Shown: positions 36,649 to 44,445 of the stretch, one piece after another
How the letters are laid out: the number at the start of each line of letters is the position of its first letter
How positions within the stretch are numbered: position 1 is the first letter of the stretch
Assembly (NCBI RefSeq): GCF_029626175.1
Contig: NZ_JARUBM010000002.1
Coordinates: 7,172,501-7,236,500 of the forward strand
DNA length: 64,000 bases
Source: Micromonospora sp. WMMD1082
GTDB taxonomy: Bacteria; Actinomycetota; Actinomycetes; Mycobacteriales; Micromonosporaceae
Reading direction: 5' to 3'
The notes under the pieces: generated by a model
Databases searched by the model: none
Told to the model about the DNA's origin: nothing
Seen by the model: the letters and a program-made list of their open reading frames with translations, nothing else
Position numbers and translations under genes: made by a program

Positions 36649-36805
36649 CGCGCAGCCTCCCGGTCCCGAGGGCCGGGGTAGTTGCCGCTACCCCGGCCCG
36701 GTTGGATGCCCAAGGCCGGGCGCTGGTCGAAGTCGGGTCTCCAGCGCCACACCAGCCCTGGTGCCACCGAACGCACTGTCCATGTGGCACTCTGCACATG
36801 CTTCT

Positions 36806-36819
36806 GCATCAAATGATGC
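36806..36819. promoter_or_regulatory. 14-bp palindrome, candidate operator of module B
   Basis: GCATCA-AA-TGATGC is a perfect palindrome in the 243-bp region between the micro-operon and the XRE gene. The region is locally A/T-rich. TTTGCATACTTGAATG a little downstream (36831-36846) repeats TGCAT. The GCATC/GATGC half-site also occurs in module A. Confidence 0.45.
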
Positions 36820-36891
36820 TTAGCAAGGTCTTTGCATACTTGAATGTCGGGGCAGCATCCTGCACCGAGGATCTAGAACGGAGGGCAGCAA

Positions 36892-37797
36892 GTGCGGGAG
36901 GATCAGGGGATGTCACGCTTCACGCCAGCCACACCACGATCTCGGCGCCTCGGTCGGGAGTTGCGCAAGCTGCGCGACGCCAAGGGACTACGGCTGGAGG
37001 ACGCGGCCAAGCTGGTGAACTGCTCGACGTCACGACTGAGCCGCATCGAGTCGGGCGACATCAAGCCTCGGCCGGGCGATGTGATGGAGCTTCTGGTCGG
37101 GTACGGCCATCCCATCGATGCCGAGCCGGGCACGTCACTCCTGGTGCTGGCACGCGACCTCAAGGAGTCCGGCTGGTGGCAGCGCCTCGGCGCGCTGTCC
37201 AACAGGTATGCGACGTTCATTGCTTACGAGGAAGAGGCGGTGGAGCTACGCAACTTTGAGCCGACACTCATCCCGGGTCTGTTGCAGACCGAGGAATACG
37301 CCCGCGAGGTGAACGCGGTCGGCAGAGAAACTGACGCTGAGGCAATCCGCCAGTTGGTCAGGGTGCGCTTGACTCGGCAGCAGGTGCTCAGGCGCAAGCC
37401 GAAGCCGCTCCGCGTGCACACGATCATCAGCGAGGCTGCGCTCTCCGTCGACGTGGGCGGCCCGGAAGTCATGCGCGACCAGCTCATACACCTCGTGGAA
37501 CTAGCCAAGCTGCCCAACATCACAGTGCAGGTGCTGCGCTTCGCGGCGGGAGCCCACATGGCGACGAGCGGCGGGCTCCAGATCCTCGTGTTCGACAAGG
37601 ACGAACCGGCGCTGGGGTATCTCGAAACCCTTGCAGGCGAGCTGTTCCTGGAGGCTCCACGCGACATCAGCCGTCTGAATCAGGTCTATGACCACCTGCG
37701 TACACTGGCGGTGTCACCCGCCGAATCAGTCAAGCTGATCAAGGAACGAGCTAGCGATGCGCAAGAACGAATGGACCACGTCGACCCGCAGCGGTAA
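36892..37797 (+). CDS. XRE-family regulator with DUF5753 domain, module B
   Basis: About 301 residues. The helix-turn-helix is at about 25-80 (LGRELRKLRDAKGLRLEDAA, SRLSRIESGDIKPRPGDVMELL). The DUF5753 domain (about 105-290) has LKESGWWQRLG, IPGLLQTEEYARE, RQQVLRRKPKPLRVHTIISE, ITVQVLRFAAGAH and GYLETLAGELFLE. It is clearly related to but divergent from the module A protein. GGAGGG lies 6 nt before the GTG at 36892, and GGGAGG 8 nt before an in-frame ATG at 36910; either start is possible. The DUF397 gene starts inside its 3' end (41-nt overlap). Confidence 0.93.
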   Translation: MREDQGMSRFTPATPRSRRLGRELRKLRDAKGLRLEDAAKLVNCSTSRLSRIESGDIKPRPGDVMELLVGYGHPIDAEPGTSLLVLARDLKESGWWQRLGALSNRYATFIAYEEEAVELRNFEPTLIPGLLQTEEYAREVNAVGRETDAEAIRQLVRVRLTRQQVLRRKPKPLRVHTIISEAALSVDVGGPEVMRDQLIHLVELAKLPNITVQVLRFAAGAHMATSGGLQILVFDKDEPALGYLETLAGELFLEAPRDISRLNQVYDHLRTLAVSPAESVKLIKERASDAQERMDHVDPQR

Positions 37798-37945
37798 CAA
37801 CGGGGCTTGCGTTGAGGTGCGTGACGACAGCGCGGTGGTTGGCGTGCGGGACAGCAAGGACCCGGCCGGGCCGGTGCTGACGTTCGGCCCGGTCGCCTGG
37901 GCGGCCTTCACCGGCGCGGTCAAGGGCGACGCGCTCACCCGGTAG
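37757..37945 (+). CDS. DUF397 small partner protein, module B
   Basis: A 62-residue DUF397 protein: EWTTSTRSGNNGACVEVRDD, VGVRDSKDPAGPVLTFGP and W.AF..AVK. It starts 41 nt inside the XRE gene in another frame, so the two are tightly coupled. It is the predicted partner of that regulator, as in Scr1-Scr2 of Streptomyces coelicolor. It lacks the ATG-distal ribosome site seen for module A. Confidence 0.93.
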   Translation: MRKNEWTTSTRSGNNGACVEVRDDSAVVGVRDSKDPAGPVLTFGPVAWAAFTGAVKGDALTR

Positions 37946-38006
37946 CGCACACCTCCCCACGACCCAGCACCAGCACCTCTTTCTCGGAGGATGAGAGGCG
38001 GATGCG

Positions 38007-38055
38007 AGATCTTGGACAGTTTCCGTTCGGCGCGAACGGAAACTGTCCAAGATCT
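38007..38055. repeat. 22-bp perfect hairpin with GATCTTGG core
   Basis: The arms 38007-38028 and 38034-38055 are perfectly complementary around a GGCGC loop. The arm begins AGATCTTGGACAGTTTCC. It is the only feature I see in the 321-bp gap 37946-38266 between module B and the secreted repeat protein. It may end module B transcription, but the symmetry and the shared core with 31385 and 35894 suggest a dispersed palindromic repeat. Confidence 0.88.
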
Positions 38056-38266
38056 GGACCGGATGCCGTAGCCGGCTCCGGGTTACCGTTCAGCGAGGCG
38101 TCCTCGAAGCCGTGGTGTCACTCGGGCATGGTCATGTCTGGGTGACATCGCGCTTACTGGGCATAGAACAATCCGCCGGCTCGGCACGTAGATCATCGAA
38201 CGGTGAACTGCCCGCGCCCTCGCGTCCGTACTCCCGGTCCCAGGTGGACGACGAGGCGGAGGATTG

Positions 38267-38803
38267 ATGGCGGGCAGCGGGCGTACGACCAGGAGCGGTG
38301 GGAACGAGCCCTCACCACGACAGCGGAAGATCGCGAGCATCGCGGCGATCGGGTTGACCCTGGGGGTGGCCTTCGCGATGGCGACAGGGACCAGCTCGGC
38401 CAGCGAGAACTGCGACGGTCTCGACGCGGCAGTGGGTGACAATCTCGCGTTCATCGCCGACCAACTGGTCTTCCCCGACGCGCTCTCCGAGGCGCGGATC
38501 GCCAACCGGGAGGCCGTCATCGACCAGCTCGAACAGCGCCGCGCGGCGGCCGGCTGCACGGGTGAGGTCGAGGTGCCCGACGCGGACCCGAACGCGGCGC
38601 TCAACGGCGGCGCGGCGGAGAACTGCGACGGTCTCGACACGGCCGTACGCAACAACCTGACCTTCATCGCGGGGCAGCGGCAGAACCCGGACGCGCTCTC
38701 CGAGGCCCGGATCGCCAACCGGCAGGCCGTCATCGACCAGCTCGAAGACCGTCGTCACCTCGCCGGCTGCACCGGCGAGGTCACGCTGACACCGGGCGGC
38801 TGA
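38267..38803 (+). CDS. secreted protein with two Cys-containing internal repeats
   Basis: A 178-residue exported protein. The signal peptide (KIASIAAIGLTLGVAFAMATG, cleavage near SSA-SEN, residue 46) is followed by two near-identical repeats of about 57 residues. Each begins ENCDGLDTAV or the like, continues with NL-FIA-Q, then PDALSEARIANR, AVIDQLE-RR, and ends AGCTGEV. Each repeat has two cysteines that could form one disulphide. The linker is VPDADPNAALNGGAA. GGAGG lies 4 nt before the ATG at 38267. I recognise no domain. The predicted fold is helical hairpins; surface adhesion or a small extracellular inhibitor are only guesses. Confidence 0.8.
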   Translation: MAGSGRTTRSGGNEPSPRQRKIASIAAIGLTLGVAFAMATGTSSASENCDGLDAAVGDNLAFIADQLVFPDALSEARIANREAVIDQLEQRRAAAGCTGEVEVPDADPNAALNGGAAENCDGLDTAVRNNLTFIAGQRQNPDALSEARIANRQAVIDQLEDRRHLAGCTGEVTLTPGG

Positions 38804-38842
38804 CGCCGCTGGACGCGGGCGGGCTGGGCCGAGCAACCGGCC

Positions 38843-38935
38843 CAGCCCCGCGAGCGCAGACCAGCCCCGCGAGCGCAGACCAGCCCCGCGAGCGCAGACC
38901 AGCCCCGCGAGCGCAGACCAGCCCGGCGCTCAGAC
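38843..38935. repeat. 19-bp tandem repeat, four perfect copies and a partial
   Basis: The unit CAGCCCCGCGAGCGCAGAC starts at 38843, 38862, 38881 and 38900, with a degenerate fifth at 38919-38935. It lies between the convergent secreted protein and phosphatase genes. Read on the minus strand each unit resembles the last codons of the phosphatase gene (GGCCTGGTCTGAGCG), so it seems to have grown from that gene's 3' end. Confidence 0.93.
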
Positions 38936-39970
38936 CAGGCCGGCGTCGCGTAGCAGGGTCCAGAGGCCGGCGCCGTCGGGGGCGGAGAGCCACTTCTGCC
39001 CCACCGGCCCGGTCGACGTCTGCCCGGCGGGTGCCGGCAGGCTGCCGGCGAGCACCGCCTGGGTGGGCGAGAGGCGGCGGATCGCCACCCCGGCGACGTT
39101 GTCCGGGTGGGCGGCGGCGAACTCGCGGTAGATCTCCTGGTCGTGCTGGCCGTCGTCGCCGACGAGCAGCCAGCGCACGTCGGGGAACTCCTTGGCCAGC
39201 CGTTCCAGGGTGGCTCGCTTGTGCTCCCGGCCGCTGCGGAACCAGCGGTCCTGCGTCGGCCCCCAGTCGGTCAGCAGCAGCGGCCCGGCCGGGTAGAGGT
39301 GCCGGGACAGGAACCGGGTCAGCGTCGGCGCGACGTTCCACGCGCCGGTGGAGAGGTAGAAGACCGGGGCGCCGGGGTGGGCGGTGACCAGCCGCTCGTA
39401 GAGCACCGCCATGCCGGGCACCGCCGCCCGGGCGTGCTCGTCGAGGACGAAGGTGTTCCACGCGGCGAGCAGCGGCCGGGGCAGCGCGGTCACCATGACC
39501 GTGTCGTCGATGTCGGAGAGGATGCCGAAGCGGACCTCCGGGTCCAGGATGCGTACCGGCGCCTCGACCGGCTCGGCGTCGGGCATGCTGAGCCGCACCG
39601 CACCCCAGCCGGGCGGCAGCTCCGCCTCGACCACCGTGTCGATGAAGCCGCTGCGGTCCGCCCGCGCCTCGTGGACCACCCCGCCGGTCTCGATGGTGAC
39701 GGTGACGTGCTTGGCCGGCAGGGTGGTGAAGCTGCGCCAGCCCCGGACCTTCTCCAGGCGACCCCGCTGGCGGGTGTCGGGCCGCCCCAGCAGCACCCGG
39801 CACATCACCCGCACCCAACCGGGCGCGCCGTAGCCGGTGTACGCGATGATGTTGATCCGCCAGCCGGTCCGGCGCAGCCGGCGCTCGACCAGGGCGTGCA
39901 CGGCGTCCTCGAACCGCGCGGCCCGGTGCAGGGTCGGTACGGCCAGCTGGCCGGCGGGTGTGGGTGGCAC
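38930..39970 (-). CDS. App1-type phosphatase (DUF2183)
   Basis: A 346-residue protein with the App1 catalytic domain. An N-terminal beta region (about 20-145) precedes FGILSDIDDTVMVTALP (about residue 155), the DxDxT nucleophile motif of HAD-type phosphatases. VFYLSTGAWNVAPTLTRFL and WLLVGDDGQHDQEIYREFA complete the active site. Fungal App1 is a phosphatidate phosphatase; the bacterial substrate is unknown. The GTG at 39970 is chosen (weak AGGG upstream) over earlier in-frame codons that give an atypical N-terminus. The gene is divergent from the membrane protein gene at 40087. Tandem repeats follow its stop. Confidence 0.88.
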   Translation of the reverse strand: MPPTPAGQLAVPTLHRAARFEDAVHALVERRLRRTGWRINIIAYTGYGAPGWVRVMCRVLLGRPDTRQRGRLEKVRGWRSFTTLPAKHVTVTIETGGVVHEARADRSGFIDTVVEAELPPGWGAVRLSMPDAEPVEAPVRILDPEVRFGILSDIDDTVMVTALPRPLLAAWNTFVLDEHARAAVPGMAVLYERLVTAHPGAPVFYLSTGAWNVAPTLTRFLSRHLYPAGPLLLTDWGPTQDRWFRSGREHKRATLERLAKEFPDVRWLLVGDDGQHDQEIYREFAAAHPDNVAGVAIRRLSPTQAVLAGSLPAPAGQTSTGPVGQKWLSAPDGAGLWTLLRDAGLV

Positions 39971-40086
39971 GGATGCAACCCTGCCACAGACCGGCGACCT
40001 CGGCCACGCGAGCTGCGTGGAACCGCCCCGGGCCTGCGTGCGGCCGTGAAACACTCCGGTCGGGACGGCGACGGGGGCGATTGGTC

Positions 40087-41712
40087 GTGCCACGAACAGG
40101 CGCGGGAGCAGGGCAGCAGCGCGGACGGTGGCGGCCACGGCTCGACCGGCCAGCGCTCGTCGCGCTGCTCCTCGGGCTGGCCGGGGTCGGCTACCGGCTG
40201 TTCCTCGTGCTGGACACCGTGCCGGTCTCCAACAGCGACGAGGCGACGTTCGGGCTCGCCGCCCTGCACATCGCGCAGGGCCGGGAGCACCCGGTCTTCC
40301 TTTATGGCCAGCGCTACATGGGCATGGCGCAGTCCTACCTGGCCGCGCCGTTGATCGCGGTGGCCGGCCCGAGCTGGCCGGTGCTGCGGCTGCCGGTGCT
40401 CGTGCTCTACGCGCTGTTCCTCTGGCTGATCCACCGGCTGACCCGGCGGATCGGCTCGCCCTGGTTCGCCACCGCGATCGTCGGGCTGCTGGCGCTCGGC
40501 TCCGAGCGGGTCATCCGGGACCAGGTGACCACCGTCGGCGGCCGTCCGGAGGTCAAGGTCGCGGTGCTGGCGATGCTGCTGGTCGTGGTCGGGCTGGCCC
40601 GGGGCACGGTACGCCGTCGGAGGCTGGCCGTCGGCGCCTTCGGCCTGCTCGCCGGGGTGGCCCTCTGGTCGGACTGGCTGATCGCGCCGTACCTGGCGGC
40701 GGCCGGGCTGGCGCTGGCCTGGGCGCTGCGCCGGGAGCTGCTCGGCTGGGCCGGTACGCTGCTGGTCGCCGGGTTCGCCGTCGGGATCGCCCCGATGATC
40801 CGCGACAATCTCGTCGCCCCGCCCGGGCAGGATTCCCTGTCGGTGCTGCGTACCGTCAGCAGCGGGAGCGGTGCCGCACCGCCGTGGTCGCAACGGCTCG
40901 GCGGCGGGCTGCTGGAGGGGGTGCCGCTGGCCGCCGGGCTCTGCCCGGTCGACGGCTGCGCCCGCTGGCAGGCGTGGTTCGGCCTGCTCTACCCGGTGCT
41001 GCTGGTCGGGGCGGCGGTGCTCGCCGTGGTCGCGTACCGCCGGGCGACCGGGCGCCGCGACCGGGTCGCGCCCGTGGTGCACCTCGCGCTGCTCGCCGGC
41101 GCGGCGCTGACCCTGCTGGCGTACGTGCGCAGCCCGCTCGCCGCGACCGACCCGCTGGGCAACGCCCGCTACCTGTCGGTGCTGCAACTGTCGCTGCCGG
41201 CGGTGCTGTGGCCGCTCTGGACGGCGGCGGTCGCCGGCTGGCGCGGTGCGGTCGGCGTGGCCGGCCGGCTGGTCGGCGCGCTGGCCGCCGCCGTGCTGGT
41301 CGCGCTGGCGGCGGGCTCGCTGGTGGTCACCGTGCTGTTCGTGACTGCCGGCGCGGCCCCCGGGCGCACCGAGGAGCGGCACGCCCGGGAGTTGGCCGCC
41401 ACGGTGCGCGCGGCCGGGCTCCGCGAGGTGTACGGCGAGTACTGGACGTGCAACCGGTTGGTCTTCAACACCGCCGAGGAGGTGGTCTGCGGGGTGCTCG
41501 ACGACAACCTGCACCCCGGACAGAACCGGTACCCGGCGTACTGGTGGCGGCTGGCCCGCGCGCAGCGGCCCGGATACGTGCTGGCGGCCGACGCACCGGC
41601 GGACCGGCGGTTGCGGGAGTTGCTCGGCGACCGGGCCGGGGCGGCGCAGCTCGCCGAGGTCGGCGGCTATCGCGTGTACCACCCGCCGGAGCCGCTGCGG
41701 CCGTGGCGGTAG
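40087..41712 (+). CDS. multi-pass membrane protein, ArnT/PMT-like glycosyltransferase fold
   Basis: About 541 residues with roughly 11-12 hydrophobic segments. The first periplasmic loop has NSDEATFGLAALHIAQGREHPVFLYGQRYMG, an early Asp-Glu pair of the kind seen in GT-C polyprenyl-phosphate-sugar transferases (GT39/GT83). A soluble C-terminal part of about 130 residues follows the last helix (RELAATVRAAGLREVYGEYWTCNRLVF). The start is uncertain: GTG 40087 has GGGGG about 9 nt upstream; an open frame continues back to 39958 but would overlap the divergent gene. It may glycosylate a secreted protein or lipid, but the function is unproven. Confidence 0.72.
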   Translation: MPRTGAGAGQQRGRWRPRLDRPALVALLLGLAGVGYRLFLVLDTVPVSNSDEATFGLAALHIAQGREHPVFLYGQRYMGMAQSYLAAPLIAVAGPSWPVLRLPVLVLYALFLWLIHRLTRRIGSPWFATAIVGLLALGSERVIRDQVTTVGGRPEVKVAVLAMLLVVVGLARGTVRRRRLAVGAFGLLAGVALWSDWLIAPYLAAAGLALAWALRRELLGWAGTLLVAGFAVGIAPMIRDNLVAPPGQDSLSVLRTVSSGSGAAPPWSQRLGGGLLEGVPLAAGLCPVDGCARWQAWFGLLYPVLLVGAAVLAVVAYRRATGRRDRVAPVVHLALLAGAALTLLAYVRSPLAATDPLGNARYLSVLQLSLPAVLWPLWTAAVAGWRGAVGVAGRLVGALAAAVLVALAAGSLVVTVLFVTAGAAPGRTEERHARELAATVRAAGLREVYGEYWTCNRLVFNTAEEVVCGVLDDNLHPGQNRYPAYWWRLARAQRPGYVLAADAPADRRLRELLGDRAGAAQLAEVGGYRVYHPPEPLRPWR

Positions 41713-41779
41713 GGGCGGGTCGTACCCTGACCGGACCCGGCGTGTGGCGCGTACCGGGGACCGTACCGAGGAGTGCCCG

Positions 41780-42574
41780 ATGCTCATCCTGCTGCCGCCC
41801 TCGGAGGGCAAGGCCGACGCCGGCTCCGGTCGCCGGCTGGACCTGGCCCGGCTCTCCCTGCCGGAGCTGAACCCGACCCGGGAGGAGGTGCTGGCCGCGC
41901 TGGTCGCGCTCGGCGACGGGCCGCCCGAGGCGGCGCTGGCCGCACTCGGTCTCGGTGCCGGGCAGCACGCCGAGTTGCGACGCAACGCCCGACTGCGGCA
42001 GGCCGCCACCGCACCCGCCGGCCGGATCTACACCGGCGTGCTCTACGAGGCGCTCGACCTGGCCACGCTGCCGCCGCCGGCACAGCGGGCGGCCGGGCGG
42101 CAGGTGCTGGTCAGCTCCGGCCTCTGGGGGGCGGTCCGGCCGACCGACCGGATCCCGCCGTACCGCTGCCCGATCGGGGCCCGGCTGCCCGGCATCGGTG
42201 GCCTGCCGGCGCGGTGGCGCCGGGCGCTTGGTTCCGCGCTGACCACGGCGGCCGGTACCGGCCCGGTGCTGGACCTGCGCTCGGGGGCGTACGCCGCGGC
42301 CTGGACGCCGCGCGGTGAGCTGGCCGAGCGCACCGTGACGGTGCGGGTGCTGCACGAGCGGGAGGTCGACGGCGCGCCGGTGCGCTCGGTGGTCAGCCAC
42401 TTCAACAAGGCCACGAAGGGTCGGCTGGTCCGTGACCTGCTGCTCGCCGGTGCCCGCCCGCGCTCCGCCGGCGCGCTGGTGACCGCCCTGCGCGACCTGA
42501 AGTACACGGTGTGCGAGCAGGCCGGCCCACCGGGCCGGCCACGCCAGGTCGACCTGGTGGTTTCCGAGTTGTAA
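41780..42574 (+). CDS. yaaA: YaaA/DUF328 family protein
   Basis: A 264-residue protein of the YaaA (peroxide stress resistance) family. MLILLPPSEGKADAG at the N-terminus and SHFNKATKGRLVRDLL near residue 215 are the two family hallmarks. RIYTGVLYEALDL and VLVSSGLWGAVRPTDRIPPYR lie between. E. coli YaaA limits free iron and damage during peroxide stress and binds DNA. GAGGAG is 6 nt before the ATG. Its stop is followed by about 100 bp before the next gene. Confidence 0.92.
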   Translation: MLILLPPSEGKADAGSGRRLDLARLSLPELNPTREEVLAALVALGDGPPEAALAALGLGAGQHAELRRNARLRQAATAPAGRIYTGVLYEALDLATLPPPAQRAAGRQVLVSSGLWGAVRPTDRIPPYRCPIGARLPGIGGLPARWRRALGSALTTAAGTGPVLDLRSGAYAAAWTPRGELAERTVTVRVLHEREVDGAPVRSVVSHFNKATKGRLVRDLLLAGARPRSAGALVTALRDLKYTVCEQAGPPGRPRQVDLVVSEL

Positions 42575-42672
42575 CCAGGCGCAAGATTTCCTCAAGGCTG
42601 GCCGGGATCCGTACCGCCGGGCGGTGTCACGGGTCACCGTAAGGAGACCCGACGCCACGAGGAGGCCCTCCG

Positions 42673-43398
42673 GTGGTTGCCGAACCGATCCTGCTCGACC
42701 GGTCCCGTCCGCCGTCGACCGCGCTGCCGCCACCGACCGCGCTGCCGTCCACCCCACCGACCGCGTTGCCGCCGACGCCGCTGGGCTGGGCGACGCTGGC
42801 CGACGCGTTCGAGACGGCCTGTCTGCTGCGCTGCACGCCGCCGCCGGCGGCACCCGGTCAACGGCACGCCGGGCAGCAGCCCGTCCGGCCGGCGACGATC
42901 GAGTTCAACCGGGAGGAGGCGGCGCGGCGGACGCGGCAGCTGCTCGACCGCCTCGACATTCCGATCCGGCACGAGGTGGCCGTCGGCGGGCTACGCCGCC
43001 GCTACGAACTGCACCGGCTGCACATTCCGCGCGAGCATCAGCCGGCGTACGCGGCGATGGTGGAGAACGGCTGGCGTCGTGGCCGGCGGGAGTTGCTCGG
43101 CGGTCCGGTGCCCGGCGCCTCGACGGCGCGCCGGCTGTGGCGCACCCGGATGGCCGCCGCCGCCTGGCGGGCGGCGCTGCTCGCGGGGGGCCGGCACGTC
43201 CGCCGGCACATCCTCGGTGTGCGGATCACCGACCGGGAACTCGCCGCCGTGCTGGTGCGCGGCGCGGCCCTGCTCGACGTGCCGGCGCTGTTGCGCCCGG
43301 GCACCGGCTGCTTCCTGGTCAGCGTGGCCCACGGTCCCGACCGGGACCGGATTCTGCGGCACGCGGCGGAGGAGGCAGCGCACCACGCGGTGGCCTGA
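42673..43398 (+). CDS. protein of unknown function, Pro-rich N-terminus
   Basis: A 241-residue protein I do not recognise. Residues 13-38 are a Pro/Ala/Thr-rich linker (PPSTALPPPTALPSTPPT). The rest is Arg- and Ala-rich and helical, with EFNREEAARRTRQLLDRLDIP, YELHRLHIPREHQPAYAAM and GPDRDRILRHAAEEAAHH. No membrane segment, signal peptide or nucleotide motif is visible. GGAGG lies 7 nt before the GTG. Codon use is typical of the neighbourhood, which supports a real gene. The TAXI lipoprotein gene follows 71 bp later. Confidence 0.7.
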   Translation: MVAEPILLDRSRPPSTALPPPTALPSTPPTALPPTPLGWATLADAFETACLLRCTPPPAAPGQRHAGQQPVRPATIEFNREEAARRTRQLLDRLDIPIRHEVAVGGLRRRYELHRLHIPREHQPAYAAMVENGWRRGRRELLGGPVPGASTARRLWRTRMAAAAWRAALLAGGRHVRRHILGVRITDRELAAVLVRGAALLDVPALLRPGTGCFLVSVAHGPDRDRILRHAAEEAAHHAVA

Positions 43399-43432
43399 CC
43401 GTCGGCCGACCGTGCTCCGTCGCCCCCCGGGC

Positions 43433-43462
43433 TTGCGCCGCAGGGGTCCGGCGGCGCACAGT
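43433..43462 (+). promoter_or_regulatory. candidate promoter of the TAXI gene
   Basis: TTGCGC (43433-43438), an 18-nt spacer and CACAGT (43457-43462) end 7 nt before the GTG at 43470. Confidence 0.4.
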
Positions 43463-43469
43463 GCTGCCC

Positions 43470-44432
43470 GTGAGCCGTACCCGGTACACCGCCCGAGCCT
43501 GGCGGCGTGGCGCCCGCGTGGCGCTCGCGCTGACCGTGCTGCTGGCCATACCCGGCCTCGGCGCCTGCCGCGATGATCCGGGCGAGCCGATGCTGATCCG
43601 CATCGCCACCGGCAGCCGCACCGCGGTCTACCACGCCTTCGGGGAGTCGCTGGCCACCATCCTCAACCGGGAGCTGCCCAACGTCCGGGCGGAGGTGCTG
43701 GTCACCGCCGCCTCGGCGGAGAACGTACAACTGCTGACCGCCGGTCGGGCCGAGCTCGGCTTCACCCAGGCCGACGTGTTGCCCATCGATCCGGGGCCGG
43801 ATCCGCCGGTGGCGGCGGTGGCCCGGGTCTACGACGACCTGCTGCACCTGGTCACCACCGCCGACAGCCCGGTGCGGGAGCTGACCGACCTGCGCGGGCG
43901 CCGGGTGTCGGTCGGCGCGACCGGCTCGGGGACCAAGATCACGGTGGACCGGCTGCTCGACGTGGCCGGGCTTCGCGGCACGCAGGTCCAGCGGGTACAG
44001 CTCGGCGTGGACGACTCGGTGATCGCCCTGCGGGAGGGGAGGATCGACGCGTTCTTCTTCTCCGGCGGGCTGCCGGTGCGGGCCGTCGCCCAGTTCGCCC
44101 AGGACAACCCCGCCCGCATCATCGACCTCGGCACGTGGACCGCCACGCTGCGCCGGGACAACCCGCAGGTGTACGTGCTGCGGGACATCCCCCGCTCGGT
44201 GTACGGCATCGACCCGGTCACCACCGTGGCCAACCCCAACTATCTGATCGTCCGGGCCGACCTGCCGGAGGCGCTGGTCCGCGACATCACCCGGCTGCTG
44301 ATGGGGAGTCGCTCCGAACTGGCCGCCGCGCATCCGGCGGCCGGGCGGATGAGCCCCCGCTCGGCGATCGCCACCTCGCCGCTGCCCCTGCACCCGGGCG
44401 CCGCGTCCTGGTATCGCGACAGCAAGCCCTGA
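43470..44432 (+). CDS. TAXI-family solute-binding lipoprotein
   Basis: A 320-residue exported protein. The N-terminal region is basic then hydrophobic (VALALTVLLAIPGLGAC) with a lipobox-like LGAC, so Cys32 or so is the probable lipid anchor. The TAXI domain is clear: IRIATGSRTAVYHAFGESLATIL, AENVQLLTAGRAELGFTQADV, LRGRRVSVGATGSGTKITVDRLL and FFFSGGLPVRAVAQF. TAXI proteins deliver solutes such as glutamate or C4-dicarboxylates to TRAP permeases. No DctQM-type permease gene is in the window, so it is an orphan here. GTG 43461 is an alternative start. Confidence 0.88.
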   Translation: MSRTRYTARAWRRGARVALALTVLLAIPGLGACRDDPGEPMLIRIATGSRTAVYHAFGESLATILNRELPNVRAEVLVTAASAENVQLLTAGRAELGFTQADVLPIDPGPDPPVAAVARVYDDLLHLVTTADSPVRELTDLRGRRVSVGATGSGTKITVDRLLDVAGLRGTQVQRVQLGVDDSVIALREGRIDAFFFSGGLPVRAVAQFAQDNPARIIDLGTWTATLRRDNPQVYVLRDIPRSVYGIDPVTTVANPNYLIVRADLPEALVRDITRLLMGSRSELAAAHPAAGRMSPRSAIATSPLPLHPGAASWYRDSKP

Positions 44433-44445
44433 GCGCCCGAGGCGG

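Noticed and set aside
38843-38935. Possible CRISPR-like array
   Set aside because: The 19-bp units are directly adjacent with no spacers and no cas genes are near.
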